A stretch of 40,496 bases of DNA from an uncultured Deferribacteres bacterium (lineage in GTDB: Bacteria; Zhuqueibacterota; JdFR-76; DREG01). A program made the translations under genes and the position numbers. Each line of letters begins with the position of its first letter. Within the stretch, counting starts at the first letter, position 1. The stretch lies in the NCBI GenBank assembly GCA_913009825.1, contig CAJVYQ010000049.1, forward strand, positions 1 to 40,496. The letters run 5' to 3'. The notes beneath the pieces were generated by a model. It was not told where the DNA came from and did not search any database. It saw nothing but the letters and a program-made list of their open reading frames with translations. Below are positions 1-8,934 of this stretch, one piece after another.

Positions 1-65
1 AAGCAGAAGACGGCATACGAGATATATCAGTGTGACTGGAGTTCAGACGTGTGCTCTTCCGATCT
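1..65. other. Illumina P7 adapter contamination
   Basis: Bases 1-23 match the Illumina P7 flow-cell sequence without its first C. Bases 24-31 (atatcagt) are in the position of an 8-base index, and bases 32-65 match the TruSeq read-2 adapter ending in gctcttccgatct. This is library-construction sequence, not genome. Read through on the minus strand it adds the artificial tail RSEEHTSELQSH to the first gene, a peptide typical of adapter-contaminated protein entries. Genomic sequence begins at base 66. Confidence 0.98.
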
Positions 66-1271
66 CGCTTCGCCGCCCAATTCATCCGCAACCTTGTAGT
101 CGAAAAGAGAATAAGCGGAAGATTCCGCTTCCGGATTGCCGCAATACTGTTTGATCTTTTTTGAAGCGCTGCTGCGCTGCCAGATTCCGATCAGCCACAG
201 ACCGGTGAACCCCCAGCGCGCCAACCGATCCAGTTCCTCATCGGGAATCTGATCCAGCCGGGTGATCCGCCGCCCGTATTTTCCTGATAATTGATCCAGC
301 CAGACCAGCGCGCTTTTAGCGATTAAAATGAGACTGAGCATCCAGTCTTTATCCGGGCTGAACCGTTCCGGCTCGTCCGCCAATCCTTTGAAATCCGTAA
401 CTCTGGTCGGCCCGGGGCCAAAAGCGAAGCGCATTTTGTCTTCTTCTTTAATCAGATCCAGGCCGCCTAACAGCCGGTAGAGATATTTCCCCAGTATGAA
501 CCCCCAATTATCCAGCATATATTGCAACTGTCCGGAAAGGGAGTGAGGAACGGCAATAGCCGGTTCACGCAGCATTTCAATCAAATTATGCTGTTTAGGC
601 CCAAAAGGTGGCTGATTTTCAAAAAAAAGAGAGAACTCCTGAATGATCTGATTGTATTTACTGAATTTTTCCAGATCGGCGTCGTTAAACAGTTCCAGGA
701 ACGGAGAGAAAGCCGGATTTTTATTGGCCAGCCAGAGCAGCGCCATCTCTTCAATTACCAGCAACCGGTTCGGCACTTCTTTGGTTGTGGATTTCAAATA
801 TTCTTCGGCGCTCATCTCCCGCCGGTATACGGCGACGGGCGGAAAATCCTGAATAAATCGAAGCAGAGTTTCATCTATCTCCTCTTGACCAAACTGAGCC
901 AACAGCCATTGCAACGCTTTCCGGTTGATTTCGTTGTCAACCTGTTCCCGGTAAAGTTCAATCACATAATGCAGAATCTCATCGATCAATCCCAACGCGT
1001 TAATTTGTCCGGCGCGAACCGCCTGTTCAGGATAATTTACCAGGTTTCTTTTCTCATTCATTTTTTGCGCAAATTGCCGGGAAGCATGAAAATTAGCAAA
1101 AATTACATTCCCGGCTGAAGAAAAAATACTGTCCTCAAATTTATATTTGTCCCGCGCATGCCGGGAAATATGAAATTCTCTGAGCATTTCGTGTGAGCGT
1201 TTTTTCCCCTGGGAGTTCTTTTCAATTTTTGTCAGACTTAGCTGGACAACATGAGTAAAATTACTTTTCAT
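66..1271 (-). CDS. GH13-like alpha-amylase-family protein, N-terminal part (truncated by contig end)
   Basis: The 402 genomic codons end at the adapter junction, so the C-terminal part is missing. The last 50 or so residues (ARWGFTGLWLIGIWQRSSAS, then CGNPEA, then SAYSLFDYKVADELGGEA) match the start of an alpha-amylase (GH13) barrel as found in long alpha-amylase-family proteins of FCB bacteria. The preceding ~340 residues are a helical N-terminal extension without a motif I recognise. The likely role is alpha-glucan processing, but the catalytic residues lie in the missing part, so activity cannot be judged. No signal peptide is apparent at the N-terminus. The ATG at 1271 is preceded by GGGAGAG, a reasonable ribosome binding site, and by a promoter candidate at 1328-1356. 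The 12 residues that could be read beyond codon 402 come from adapter and should be removed. Confidence 0.8.
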
Positions 1272-1327
1272 AACTCTCCCAAAATCGTATTTTTGTTACT
1301 GCAATGGATTCCCACAAAATATGTGAC

Positions 1328-1356
1328 AGTATATAAAAATCGAGCGTGTAAAGCAA
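1328..1356 (-). promoter_or_regulatory. Candidate sigma-70-type promoter for the GH13-like gene
   Basis: On the minus strand, TTGCTT (1351-1356) and TATACT (1328-1333) are separated by 17 bases, about 55 bases upstream of the ATG at 1271. This is found by eye in an AT-rich spacer, so chance is possible. Confidence 0.4.
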
Positions 1357-1483
1357 GTGAATTTTTTAGTAATCATTCCGAACGCAGCAAAAGACCGGCT
1401 GCGACGATAAATTCATTACTTACTGAAAATTAAAGATATAGAATTTTTATAACCATTCAGAATACAATACGGTTAAATTGAAA

Positions 1484-1520
1484 GTCGTTTTACACCCCCC
1501 TCCTCCTTATCCTTCCCCTC
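1484..1520. repeat. Half-copy of the C-rich dispersed repeat (family H), left of transposase remnant
   Basis: The stretch with gttttacacccccc, followed by CT-rich sequence, resembles the start of the fuller repeat at 30132-30200 (gttgtttacaccaccc). A matching other half lies at 1870-1910, on the far side of the transposase remnant. Confidence 0.4.
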
Positions 1521-1860
1521 ATCTATTGCTGAACACGGGAGGAGAATTTGGGAGATAGGGAGCCAACATATTCATAACGATTTTATAATTTGGAGTTATG
1601 TCCATTAATCGTGTAAAACCACGATACAATGTTTTGGTACCCGGATGTCCATCAGATTTTCTACCTAAGAAGCCACCCGGGCCGGTTACTTTGTTGACTG
1701 CTTCTATTAACGTCGGAGCTTTATCCGGCGGGATGGGATCTTTATTTACATACGCATACAATACTTTCCATTCATCTTCTTCAAAAACAACGGTGCAATG
1801 GATATTCGGTTTTTCACCGGTAATCAAATATATAAAATAAATCCTTCCGTGTACAGCAAA
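1519..1860 (-). pseudogene. IS4/Tn5-type transposase, C-terminal remnant
   Basis: The 102-codon open stretch contains CTVVFEEDEWKVLYAYV, then GGFLGRKSDGHPGTKTLYRG. This is the characteristic C-terminal tail of IS4-family (Tn5-like) transposases. The frame stays open upstream to about 1850 as RIYFIYLITGEKPN, which also matches the family just before the tail. No DDE catalytic core, upstream transposase sequence or IS ends remain. The apparent start is a TTG inside the conserved sequence, so it is not a true start. It is a dead fragment of an old insertion. The flanking C-rich and G-rich half-repeats (1484-1520 and 1870-1910) suggest that the element landed in a dispersed repeat. Confidence 0.8.
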
Positions 1861-1869
1861 AAATAAGGG

Positions 1870-1910
1870 ACATGGTAAGGAAGGGGGAAGGAGGGTGTTC
1901 CTTCAATCTA
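1870..1910. repeat. Half-copy of dispersed repeat family H, right of transposase remnant
   Basis: The segment ggagggtgttccttcaatct aligns with ggggggtgtttcttcactct in the fuller copy at 30132-30200. Together with 1484-1520 it makes a roughly complete family H repeat interrupted by the transposase remnant. Confidence 0.4.
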
Positions 1911-2012
1911 CTTGAATAATTACATTTTTTCGTGTCTTTCGCGGGCTGAATAATAGTTGCTTTTCTTTTTATTCCTCAATATTATGAGCCTTTGTGTTTT
2001 CATGGCTGTAAA

Positions 2013-5000
2013 TTAAAAATACGCTTTCAACTCTGCTTTGCCCAAATGCTGAATTTCATCCCTGCCCGGTTCCCGGCGTCCCAGGTAACTGATAATGATC
2101 ATCAATTTGGCGGAAAGACGGTAGTCCAGCCCTATTTGCCAGCGAAAATTTTTCCCCACCCGTCGTCCGTTCGCCATTTCGTAGGGAATAATGCGATTCT
2201 CCGGTGAAGCGCTCACATCGGCATATTCCAGCTCGCCGCGCAGCCGGCCGCGACCACGGATGGCGTAATTGAAATTCGGTTTTATGCTGATTAACCTAGT
2301 CCGTGTATTTGGTGCATAGACCCGGTCCATATCCTTTTGATATTTAAATTCCGCGGCAATTTCCAGCGAAGATTTCGGCCGGTAGCTCATCCGGGTATCC
2401 AGTCCCCGCGACAGGATGAGACGATCGGTGCGGACAGCCGAACTGAATATACGATCGATGCGGCGCTGAAACAGATTGGTTTGCGAAGAAAATTTTTTGC
2501 TGAATCTGGCAATAAAACGCAGAGATTGTTCCTGGCGCAGCGAATATTGTCCTCCTTCGGTCAGGCGATTATTTTTTTCATAATTTTCCATCCAGCGGAA
2601 ACGCAGCGACCGGTTCACCACATCTTCAAAAAAATAGAGGTCCTGGCGTACCAGATAGCGGCCGAAAACGGTTTCTTCATCGGGAAAAATCAGTCCGTCC
2701 AATCCAAAATTCAGCGCCCACGGATTGGCGCGCCGGCTCTTTTCATTCATGGAAAAATAGGTTTCCCAGGCAAAGTTACGCAATATTTTTTTTAACCGGT
2801 TCCGGTATTTTTTCTGTCGCTTATAAAACAATTTTGGTTTGAAATTCAACTTGCCGTTTATCAGCAGATCGTTTACCGGCTCAAATTCACCGGTGACAAA
2901 TGTGCGTAAAATGTACTCGCCGAACGGATCGGGGATATATTCATTCAGATCGGCGTCGAAACGGTAATTTCCCCTGCCTTCCTCCACTTTAAAATATATC
3001 TGCTCCGTTTTGGAAAGCTGAGTCGTGGACATCTGCATGCGCAGAGAGGACTGAAGAGCCCGCTGCAAAGGTGAATAACTGATATTCACATCTCCCAGCC
3101 GGGTTCGTTTTTCCGGTTGTTTTTCATCACTGTACTTCCGTACCCGGTTAGTCAGGGAAAAATTGGCCTGTAAATTCTTCCAGCGGGAAAGACGAACCGT
3201 GAAAATCTGTGACGAAGCTTTCGAATTGTCCCGCAGGTTGTTTTTGGCACTGATTTTATCTCTTCGTTCTGTCTGCGTAAAAGAGAGTTCCAGCGGTTTG
3301 GCAAGCCGGAATCCCATTCCGGCGGAAATATCCTGAAAGGCGAAACCGTTGTGCAAAGAATCTCCATAGGTTCGATCCCGTTTATCCTCAGCCTCATAAC
3401 GGAGATGGGGCCTGAACCGCCACCATTTATATTGAATTTTCCCCAACCGTCGCAGCCAGTTCCCCCGAATTTGTACCCTGCCGTTATTCTTGCGGATGTG
3501 TTCCTCGCGGTACAGAATTTCCGGCAGCTTAGCACGGTTCAAAGAAAATTCCGCCATTTCCCGCGCAGATTCAAACAGATTGCCGCTGTGAAAGTTTCCG
3601 ACTTCGGCTGCGATTCTAACATGCCGCCAGGGCGTGTAACTGCCGTCCAACCGGCGAATTTTTTCACCGCGTTGTGGATCGTTCTGAATGTCCCATATCC
3701 GGCTGTACTCCACCTCCCGGTTACGGGTGATCTCATAAAATCTGCTGTCCTGATGACGGATCAGCCCGGTCAGTTGAATATTGCCCAAATTTTTGTTGCC
3801 GATGGCGAACGATTTGGGCTGAAAAGAAGTTTTGAACTGATAAGCGCCGCCCAGATTATCGTCGTCATCTTTGTCGGAAAAACGGTTCAGATCCATTTGA
3901 CTCAGCGCCATTTCGCCGGAGATTGTAACCGCCGGAACCGGCGCCGCGGCCACAGAAAATGCAGCTAAACTCTGGCTCTGGGCAACGGGTAAAAATCGTT
4001 TGGGAGAGTAGTTGCCCCGGCCATTCCCGACAAATTCATATCGTCCCCGGCCAACGTAGCGGTAATCTCCGCCCTTGTCGCCGATGTAAGAAAAACGAAC
4101 CTGGTAATCCCCCTTACCTGCGCCCACATAGCGAAACAGTTTGGCAGCGAGAGAATCGATCTGAATATAATTTCCTTTCCCGGCGCCAACATACGTTCCG
4201 CTCTCCGAATAGGCCGTTTCAATATTGTCGCCCGCCTGCGCAAGTACCTGCTTCTCCGCATCGCTTAAATCGGCTTCGAGGGGATTGTTTTTATCGTCCG
4301 CTTCCCGGATGAAGGTGGCGGAATATTTCAGTTTTTCCCGCCGGTTGCTGCCGGAGAAATGAGCGCTGTAAAGATTGCGTTGAAATTTCATATCGGAATA
4401 TTCAAAATCGATTTCGATTCTGGAATCACCGGTGATCAGCCGCTTGCGCGTGAAGGTGATCTGCCCGCTGCTGTATTCGATCACATAATCATTTTCTTCG
4501 CCGCGCACCATCAATTCCCCGTCGATCCAAACGCGCTCGGTTCCGGCCAGAATGATGATTTCCGTTTCACCCCGTTCACCGCGCAGTTGATACGGTCCCT
4601 GTTTCCCTTCCTCGCCGGTGAATTTCATGGTGTAAAATTTTCCTTTGGAAACAGCGCCGGAAATGCTGGCCCGAAACGAACCGCGATTCAACGACAATTG
4701 CGCGCCCTGCAGCTTACGCTGGTAATTCCCGAACCGTCCGTTGTGATAACCAATGTCAAAATCCCCCAGCGTGGCCTGAAAAACGGGACTTTTAATCCGG
4801 ATGTAAACTTTGTCGATTTCCTGCAGGGTTTGTGTGTTACCCTCCGGCTGGATGGGCGTATTCTGATCCGACAGCGCGGCAACAACCTGAACATCCGGCG
4901 TGATGTTTCCTTCCAACTGTAAACGGAGACCGGAATCCAGACGCAGCCCCTGCTTGTTGCCCAGTGAGAGGCTGCGCGTCAGACTGCCGCTTTTGCGCAA

Positions 5001-5468
5001 ACGGCTTTCAGTAAAGAAATCCCGTCCCTCTGTTCTTCCGCTTCTGTTCGAAAGAGCGGCGCCGGTGGAATCCGTTTTCTTTTCGATCCACGGAATAAAC
5101 GGATAGGCCCGGTAGACCGGCGGTAAATTAACCGGCGATGCACGGTAAATTACGGTCAGCGTTTCCGGCAAAGCAGGTTTGTATTTTAGATGAATTTTGC
5201 CCATCCTGTAGTCCGGCACGTAATCTGTTTCCCGTTGTAACCGGCCTCCTTTTACGAACAGGGAATCCGTGGCAGGAACAATGAAGTAATGTTTTAATTG
5301 CAGCAGCGTATCGCCGGGAAGAATCACAATTTTTTCCTGATAACGGGGGAAAAAAGCGGTTTGTGCCGGAAGATTTTGGGAGAGGGACAGTGAAGATATT
5401 CCGCCGAGAAAAAATAATTGAAGCAGCCGGAAATTAATTTTATCTGAAAAAATATTTCGCACAAGCAC
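2013..5468 (-). CDS. Large outer-membrane beta-barrel-like protein with GxGxG-Y repeats
   Basis: This 1151-residue protein is uncharacterised. The N-terminus has a hydrophobic segment (about residues 13-32, LLQLFFLGGISSLSLS) consistent with export. Residues 180-250 contain DQNTPIQPEGNTQTLQEIDK and LGDFDIGY, seen in giant FCB surface proteins. Residues 426-487 hold five related short repeats (YVGAGKGNY, YVGAGKGDY, YIGDKGGDY, YVGRGRY, FVGNGRGNY), and a further GRGNY lies in the C-terminal half. The rest alternates polar and aromatic residues like beta strands, and the protein ends in Ala-Tyr-Phe, as outer-membrane barrels often do. The start is a GTG at 5468; a second GTG two codons later is the alternative. 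It begins 12 bases after the NHL gene stop, so the two are probably co-transcribed and may act together at the cell surface. The function is unknown, and the barrel assignment is inferred from composition and the terminal residue. Confidence 0.75.
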   Translation of the reverse strand: MLVRNIFSDKINFRLLQLFFLGGISSLSLSQNLPAQTAFFPRYQEKIVILPGDTLLQLKHYFIVPATDSLFVKGGRLQRETDYVPDYRMGKIHLKYKPALPETLTVIYRASPVNLPPVYRAYPFIPWIEKKTDSTGAALSNRSGRTEGRDFFTESRLRKSGSLTRSLSLGNKQGLRLDSGLRLQLEGNITPDVQVVAALSDQNTPIQPEGNTQTLQEIDKVYIRIKSPVFQATLGDFDIGYHNGRFGNYQRKLQGAQLSLNRGSFRASISGAVSKGKFYTMKFTGEEGKQGPYQLRGERGETEIIILAGTERVWIDGELMVRGEENDYVIEYSSGQITFTRKRLITGDSRIEIDFEYSDMKFQRNLYSAHFSGSNRREKLKYSATFIREADDKNNPLEADLSDAEKQVLAQAGDNIETAYSESGTYVGAGKGNYIQIDSLAAKLFRYVGAGKGDYQVRFSYIGDKGGDYRYVGRGRYEFVGNGRGNYSPKRFLPVAQSQSLAAFSVAAAPVPAVTISGEMALSQMDLNRFSDKDDDDNLGGAYQFKTSFQPKSFAIGNKNLGNIQLTGLIRHQDSRFYEITRNREVEYSRIWDIQNDPQRGEKIRRLDGSYTPWRHVRIAAEVGNFHSGNLFESAREMAEFSLNRAKLPEILYREEHIRKNNGRVQIRGNWLRRLGKIQYKWWRFRPHLRYEAEDKRDRTYGDSLHNGFAFQDISAGMGFRLAKPLELSFTQTERRDKISAKNNLRDNSKASSQIFTVRLSRWKNLQANFSLTNRVRKYSDEKQPEKRTRLGDVNISYSPLQRALQSSLRMQMSTTQLSKTEQIYFKVEEGRGNYRFDADLNEYIPDPFGEYILRTFVTGEFEPVNDLLINGKLNFKPKLFYKRQKKYRNRLKKILRNFAWETYFSMNEKSRRANPWALNFGLDGLIFPDEETVFGRYLVRQDLYFFEDVVNRSLRFRWMENYEKNNRLTEGGQYSLRQEQSLRFIARFSKKFSSQTNLFQRRIDRIFSSAVRTDRLILSRGLDTRMSYRPKSSLEIAAEFKYQKDMDRVYAPNTRTRLISIKPNFNYAIRGRGRLRGELEYADVSASPENRIIPYEMANGRRVGKNFRWQIGLDYRLSAKLMIIISYLGRREPGRDEIQHLGKAELKAYF

Positions 5469-5480
5469 CTGGCAAAAAAA

Positions 5481-6434
5481 TTAATCGGGGGAAGAAGCAA
5501 TACGATAGACCAAAATCTGATTTTTGTTCTGATCTAACACATACAATTGATTTTCCCTGATTGCCAAATCAACCGGAGATTCCCACTGCGTGTTTGCGTC
5601 TTTTTGTACCGGCAGGAAAGGGTAACTATCGCCGGATAAGCTGAAGGCAATGATCTTTTTCAGATCAATATCGGTTACTAAAATCAGTTGTTTCTTCTGC
5701 CAGTAAGTGAGGCCCACCGGATGACTGAGTTGTTCTTCCCCCAGATAGTGCAGGAAATTACCGAAATAATCAAACCAAACGAGACGTCCCGTTTGGCTGT
5801 CTGTGGTACAGAGAAATTCGTTGTCCACTAACTCAATTCTTTCCGGCTGATTTAATACACCCTCGCCGGTTTCGATGGAACCGAACCGGGTAATTGGCAC
5901 AAAAAAAGAATTGAATTTGAGAATACTGTCTCTTTCAATTTCCAGAATGAATTGATCTCCCTGGGAAGAGATGGCAATACTGTTGGGAAAGGTGAACTGA
6001 AATTCCTCCGGCATAGAGGTGTTGGATGAAAAGACGGCAACCTGGTTCAATTTCCGGTCTAACTGATGAATCCGGTTGTTGTTTTGATCGACCACAAATA
6101 TATTGAGGCCGTCCTGAGTGCAAATATCCGTCGGCGCATCAAACTGCTGCGGGCCGCTGCCGATGCCGCCGAAATAGAGCAGAAAATTTCCCTTTTCATC
6201 GAACATCTGTACACGATTGTTGCCGGTATCCGCCACATAAATGAGGCCGTCCGCACCGATAGTCAACGCCCGGGGTTGATGCAGCTGTCCCAGACTGTCG
6301 CCGGCGGCGCCGATGGAGAAAAGATAATCAACGGCAAACCCGTTTTGGCCCCTGGCCGTGCCGCGGAAAAAAAGAAAAAGTATGGCGACAAAAATGAAGA
6401 TTTTTATTTTCATGGTAACCGTAACTTTTTTCAT
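5481..6434 (-). CDS. Secreted NHL-repeat beta-propeller protein
   Basis: From ATG 6434 this encodes 317 residues. It has a short basic start, a hydrophobic signal segment (IKIFIFVAILFLFFRG) and then six or so NHL-type blades. Clear examples are QPRALTIGADGLIYVADTGN followed by NRVQMFD, and PTDICTQDGLNIFVVDQNNN followed by RIHQLD. NHL propellers are binding scaffolds, and nothing here points to an enzyme. The reading frame is open to 6635, but the extra upstream codons run through the dispersed repeat at 6565-6637, so the longer start is rejected; ATG 6413 is also possible. A promoter candidate lies at 6452-6480. The gene ends 12 bases before the large outer-membrane protein, which suggests a two-gene unit in which a periplasmic or surface propeller partners the barrel. 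Confidence 0.8.
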   Translation of the reverse strand: MKKVTVTMKIKIFIFVAILFLFFRGTARGQNGFAVDYLFSIGAAGDSLGQLHQPRALTIGADGLIYVADTGNNRVQMFDEKGNFLLYFGGIGSGPQQFDAPTDICTQDGLNIFVVDQNNNRIHQLDRKLNQVAVFSSNTSMPEEFQFTFPNSIAISSQGDQFILEIERDSILKFNSFFVPITRFGSIETGEGVLNQPERIELVDNEFLCTTDSQTGRLVWFDYFGNFLHYLGEEQLSHPVGLTYWQKKQLILVTDIDLKKIIAFSLSGDSYPFLPVQKDANTQWESPVDLAIRENQLYVLDQNKNQILVYRIASSPD

Positions 6435-6451
6435 AACATACTGAGAATTTA

Positions 6452-6480
6452 AGATTAATTCAAATGGAAATTTTGCGCAA
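6452..6480 (-). promoter_or_regulatory. Candidate promoter for the NHL/outer-membrane pair
   Basis: On the minus strand, TTGCGC (6475-6480) and TAATCT (6452-6457) are 17 bases apart. The -10 is close to the ATG at 6434, so the leader would be very short. Found by eye, and only moderately convincing. Confidence 0.35.
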
Positions 6481-6564
6481 GGATGTTTTTTACTTATTGT
6501 GACCGTAATTGAAGGATAAAGAGAGAGTGGCGGAGCAGAGTTTTTGATTTGATGTAGAACGGAT

Positions 6565-6637
6565 ACTGAAGAGAAGAAGAACACATCCCCAGATCCCCTC
6601 TCGAGAGGGGTACGGGGAATGTAACAACTTCCCAAAC
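6565..6637. repeat. Dispersed palindromic repeat, family H copy 1
   Basis: A segment with a perfect 16-base palindrome cccctctcgagagggg (6595-6610) flanked by gaagaagaacaca and gtaacaacttcccaaac. The copy at 30132-30200 is the same repeat in the opposite orientation, with aagaaacacc and gtaaacaacttcccaaac flanks after reverse complementing. It is non-coding and lies upstream of the NHL gene. Confidence 0.65.
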
Positions 6638-6780
6638 TTCATCGGAGCATCTATCAACATACTGTCTGTTATGAAAACATCAAAAACATCTTACAAAATT
6701 GCGCAAAACTACTGTGGTCTCGCTAAATATGTTATTTCGGCCAAAGGGAGAACTCTTACACTAATGCGGCCGGAGATTCC

Positions 6781-7650
6781 TCATGCCAAAGGAAGGGACT
6801 TGCTCGCCTGCTCACCGGCATGGTACGAGCTGCGTACCAGCGGACCGGATTCCACATGGGCGAAACCCAATTTTAATCCTTCTTTTTTGTACCAGGTAAA
6901 TTCTTCCGGGGTAACATAACGGTCGATGGGCAGATGCGTGGGAGTCGGCTGCAGATACTGGCCGATGGTCAGGATATCCACGGATATGCGGCGCAAATCT
7001 TTCATCACCTCGATAACCTGTTCGGGAATCTCGCCCAGTCCCACCATGAGGCCGGATTTGGTAACGGCACCGTGCCGTTTCATATAATCCAGCACATATA
7101 GCGAACGCTCGTATTTTGCCTGCGGACGCACGTTCCGGTATAACTGCGGAATGGTTTCCACATTGTGATTAAATACCTCCGGCCCGGCGCTGAGAATAAT
7201 ATCCAGCGCATTTTCGTCGCCTAAAAAATCCGGCGTCAACACTTCGACGCGGCAGCCGGGTACTTGTGTATGAATCCGGCGAATGGTTTCGGCAAAAATT
7301 GACGCACCGCCATCGGACAATTCATCCCGGTTCACCGAAGTGATCACCGCATAGCGAAGGTTGAGCTTTTTAACGGCAGCCGCCACGCGGTAAGGTTCCT
7401 GTTTGTCCAATTCTGTGGAACGGCCGGTTTTTACCGCACAAAACCGGCAACTGCGGGTGCAAATATCACCCAAAATCATAAAGGTTGCTGTGCGTCTGGT
7501 CCAGCATTCGCCTACATTCGGGCACCGGGCGCTTGCACAAACCGTATGTAATTTATGGGAATCTATTAATCGACGGACATCTTTGAAAGCTTTTCCCTGC
7601 GGGAGTTTTACTTTCAGCCAACCCGGTTTCCGTTCGACAACTGTTGCCAT
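6781..7650 (-). CDS. lipA: Lipoyl synthase
   Basis: This radical SAM enzyme inserts two sulfurs at C6 and C8 of protein-bound octanoyl groups, completing the lipoyl cofactor of 2-oxoacid dehydrogenases and the glycine cleavage H protein. At 289 residues it is full length. The auxiliary cluster cysteines are C38, C43 and C49 (CASARCPNVGEC), and the radical SAM cysteines are C64, C68 and C71 (CTRSCRFC). The C-terminal RSSYHA motif (273-278) supplies the conserved serine. The ATG at 7650 has a GAGGAAAA ribosome binding site. It starts 10 bases after the E2 gene stop, so it is co-transcribed with a protein that its product modifies. lipB lies about 3 kb upstream in the same orientation. Confidence 0.97.
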   Translation of the reverse strand: MATVVERKPGWLKVKLPQGKAFKDVRRLIDSHKLHTVCASARCPNVGECWTRRTATFMILGDICTRSCRFCAVKTGRSTELDKQEPYRVAAAVKKLNLRYAVITSVNRDELSDGGASIFAETIRRIHTQVPGCRVEVLTPDFLGDENALDIILSAGPEVFNHNVETIPQLYRNVRPQAKYERSLYVLDYMKRHGAVTKSGLMVGLGEIPEQVIEVMKDLRRISVDILTIGQYLQPTPTHLPIDRYVTPEEFTWYKKEGLKLGFAHVESGPLVRSSYHAGEQASKSLPLA

Positions 7651-7660
7651 TTTTCCTCAA

Positions 7661-8908
7661 CTAATTTTCTGATTCCGGTTCAAATCTTTCCAGCATTTCT
7701 GTCATCCGTTTTAGAAATCTGCCTCCCACGGCTCCGTCCAGTAAACGGTGATCGTAGGTTAATGAAAGGTACATCATCCAGCGGGTCGCAATCATCCCGT
7801 CAATGACAACCGGTTTCTGTTTGGCTGCGCCCATGCCCAAAATGGCAACCTGGGGCTGATTGATGATGGGCGTGCCGATGAGCGTATCAAAAACGCCAAA
7901 ATTAGTGATGGAAAAAGTGCCGCCCTGAACTTCATCCGGTAACAATTTTTTATTGCGCGCCCGGACGGCCACATCGTAAATGGCCTTTGTGAGGCCAATC
8001 AGGTTGAACTCACCGGCGCGGCGGATGACCGGCACTATCAAACCGTTTTCCAGGGCAACGGCAATGCCCAGGTTAATCTCTTTATGCAGGACAATTTCTT
8101 CTCCGTCGATGGACGCATTGACAAAGGGAAACTCCTTCAAGGCGCCGATAGCAGCTTGCGCGATAAATGAAGTGAGGGTCAATTTTACGCCTTCCCGCTC
8201 GTGAAAGCTGTGCTGTACGCGGCCGGTGTAAGCCATAATTTTGCTCACATCCACTTCGTGGATGGAAGTGACATGGGGCGAGGTACGGGCGCTGGCGACC
8301 ATGTGTTCCGCAATGGATTTTCGAATATGATTCATGGGAACGCGCTCAATTTGGCCGCTGAAAGTTACAGCAGGCTGTTCCGGTTCCGGTTTTAGCAGTA
8401 CCTGTTCTGCCGGCTTTTTAGCCGGTGTTACAGGCGTGTCCTGCTGCAAATAACGCAGCACATCCGCCTTCAACACCCGGTTTTGGAAACCCGAACCGGG
8501 GATTGAAGTTAAAACGTCCTCCCGTACATTTTCTCCGGCGGCAACGGATTTTGCCAACGGTGTGATTTTCCTGCGCGATTTATCTTTTCCCACCGCCGGA
8601 TTGATGCCCGCTGCCACGGTTTCTGCCGGTTTACCTTCCTCAGTGGGAGATATTTCAGCGGCGTCGATTGCGGTTATATCAATCACCGCAATGGCAGCAC
8701 CAACGGCAACTGTTTCTCCTTCAGCGGCCAGAAGTTCCGCAACTATTCCGGATGCCGGCGCCGGAATCTCAGAATCCACTTTATCGGTGCTGATTTCCAG
8801 GAGGGTTTCATCGGCGGCAACGTTGTCACCTACCTTTTTGGTCCATTTTACAATGGTTCCCTCGACAACGCTTTCACCCATTTGCGGCATAATTACATTT
8901 ACCTGCAT
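7661..8908 (-). CDS. 2-oxoacid dehydrogenase complex E2 (dihydrolipoyllysine acyltransferase)
   Basis: The E2 core transfers the acyl group from the E1 active site to CoA by way of a swinging lipoyl arm. From ATG 8908 it has 415 residues. There is a single N-terminal lipoyl domain (residues 1-77) with the lipoylated lysine K43 in STDKVDSEIP, then an Ala/Pro linker, a peripheral-subunit-binding domain at about 113-155, and the catalytic domain with H387 and D391 in DHRLLDG. Lipoyl and catalytic sequences look like the branched-chain/2-oxoglutarate or pyruvate groups, and I cannot fix the substrate from sequence alone. No E1 or E3 genes lie nearby. A GTG at 8917 would add three residues; ATG 8908 is preferred because it directly precedes the lipoyl domain and has GGGTG upstream. 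lipA follows after 10 bases. Confidence 0.93.
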   Translation of the reverse strand: MQVNVIMPQMGESVVEGTIVKWTKKVGDNVAADETLLEISTDKVDSEIPAPASGIVAELLAAEGETVAVGAAIAVIDITAIDAAEISPTEEGKPAETVAAGINPAVGKDKSRRKITPLAKSVAAGENVREDVLTSIPGSGFQNRVLKADVLRYLQQDTPVTPAKKPAEQVLLKPEPEQPAVTFSGQIERVPMNHIRKSIAEHMVASARTSPHVTSIHEVDVSKIMAYTGRVQHSFHEREGVKLTLTSFIAQAAIGALKEFPFVNASIDGEEIVLHKEINLGIAVALENGLIVPVIRRAGEFNLIGLTKAIYDVAVRARNKKLLPDEVQGGTFSITNFGVFDTLIGTPIINQPQVAILGMGAAKQKPVVIDGMIATRWMMYLSLTYDHRLLDGAVGGRFLKRMTEMLERFEPESEN

Positions 8909-8934
8909 AAAGAACACCCGTTCATTAAATATGT

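Noticed and set aside
522-1118. 198-codon plus-strand ORF opposite the GH13-like gene
   Set aside because: It is a shadow of the minus-strand gene: no recognisable domain, and the opposite frame has clear homology.
4359-4922. 187-codon plus-strand ORF inside the large barrel gene
   Set aside because: It lies entirely within the coding region of a much longer, coherent minus-strand protein and has no domain or ribosome binding site.
6435-6635. N-terminal extension of the NHL protein to 6635
   Set aside because: The extra residues are translated from the dispersed repeat at 6565-6637, and a signal peptide begins at the inner ATG.
6671-6919. 82-codon plus-strand ORF overlapping the end of lipA
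   Set aside because: It overlaps the conserved lipA C-terminus including RSSYHA and has no supporting features.
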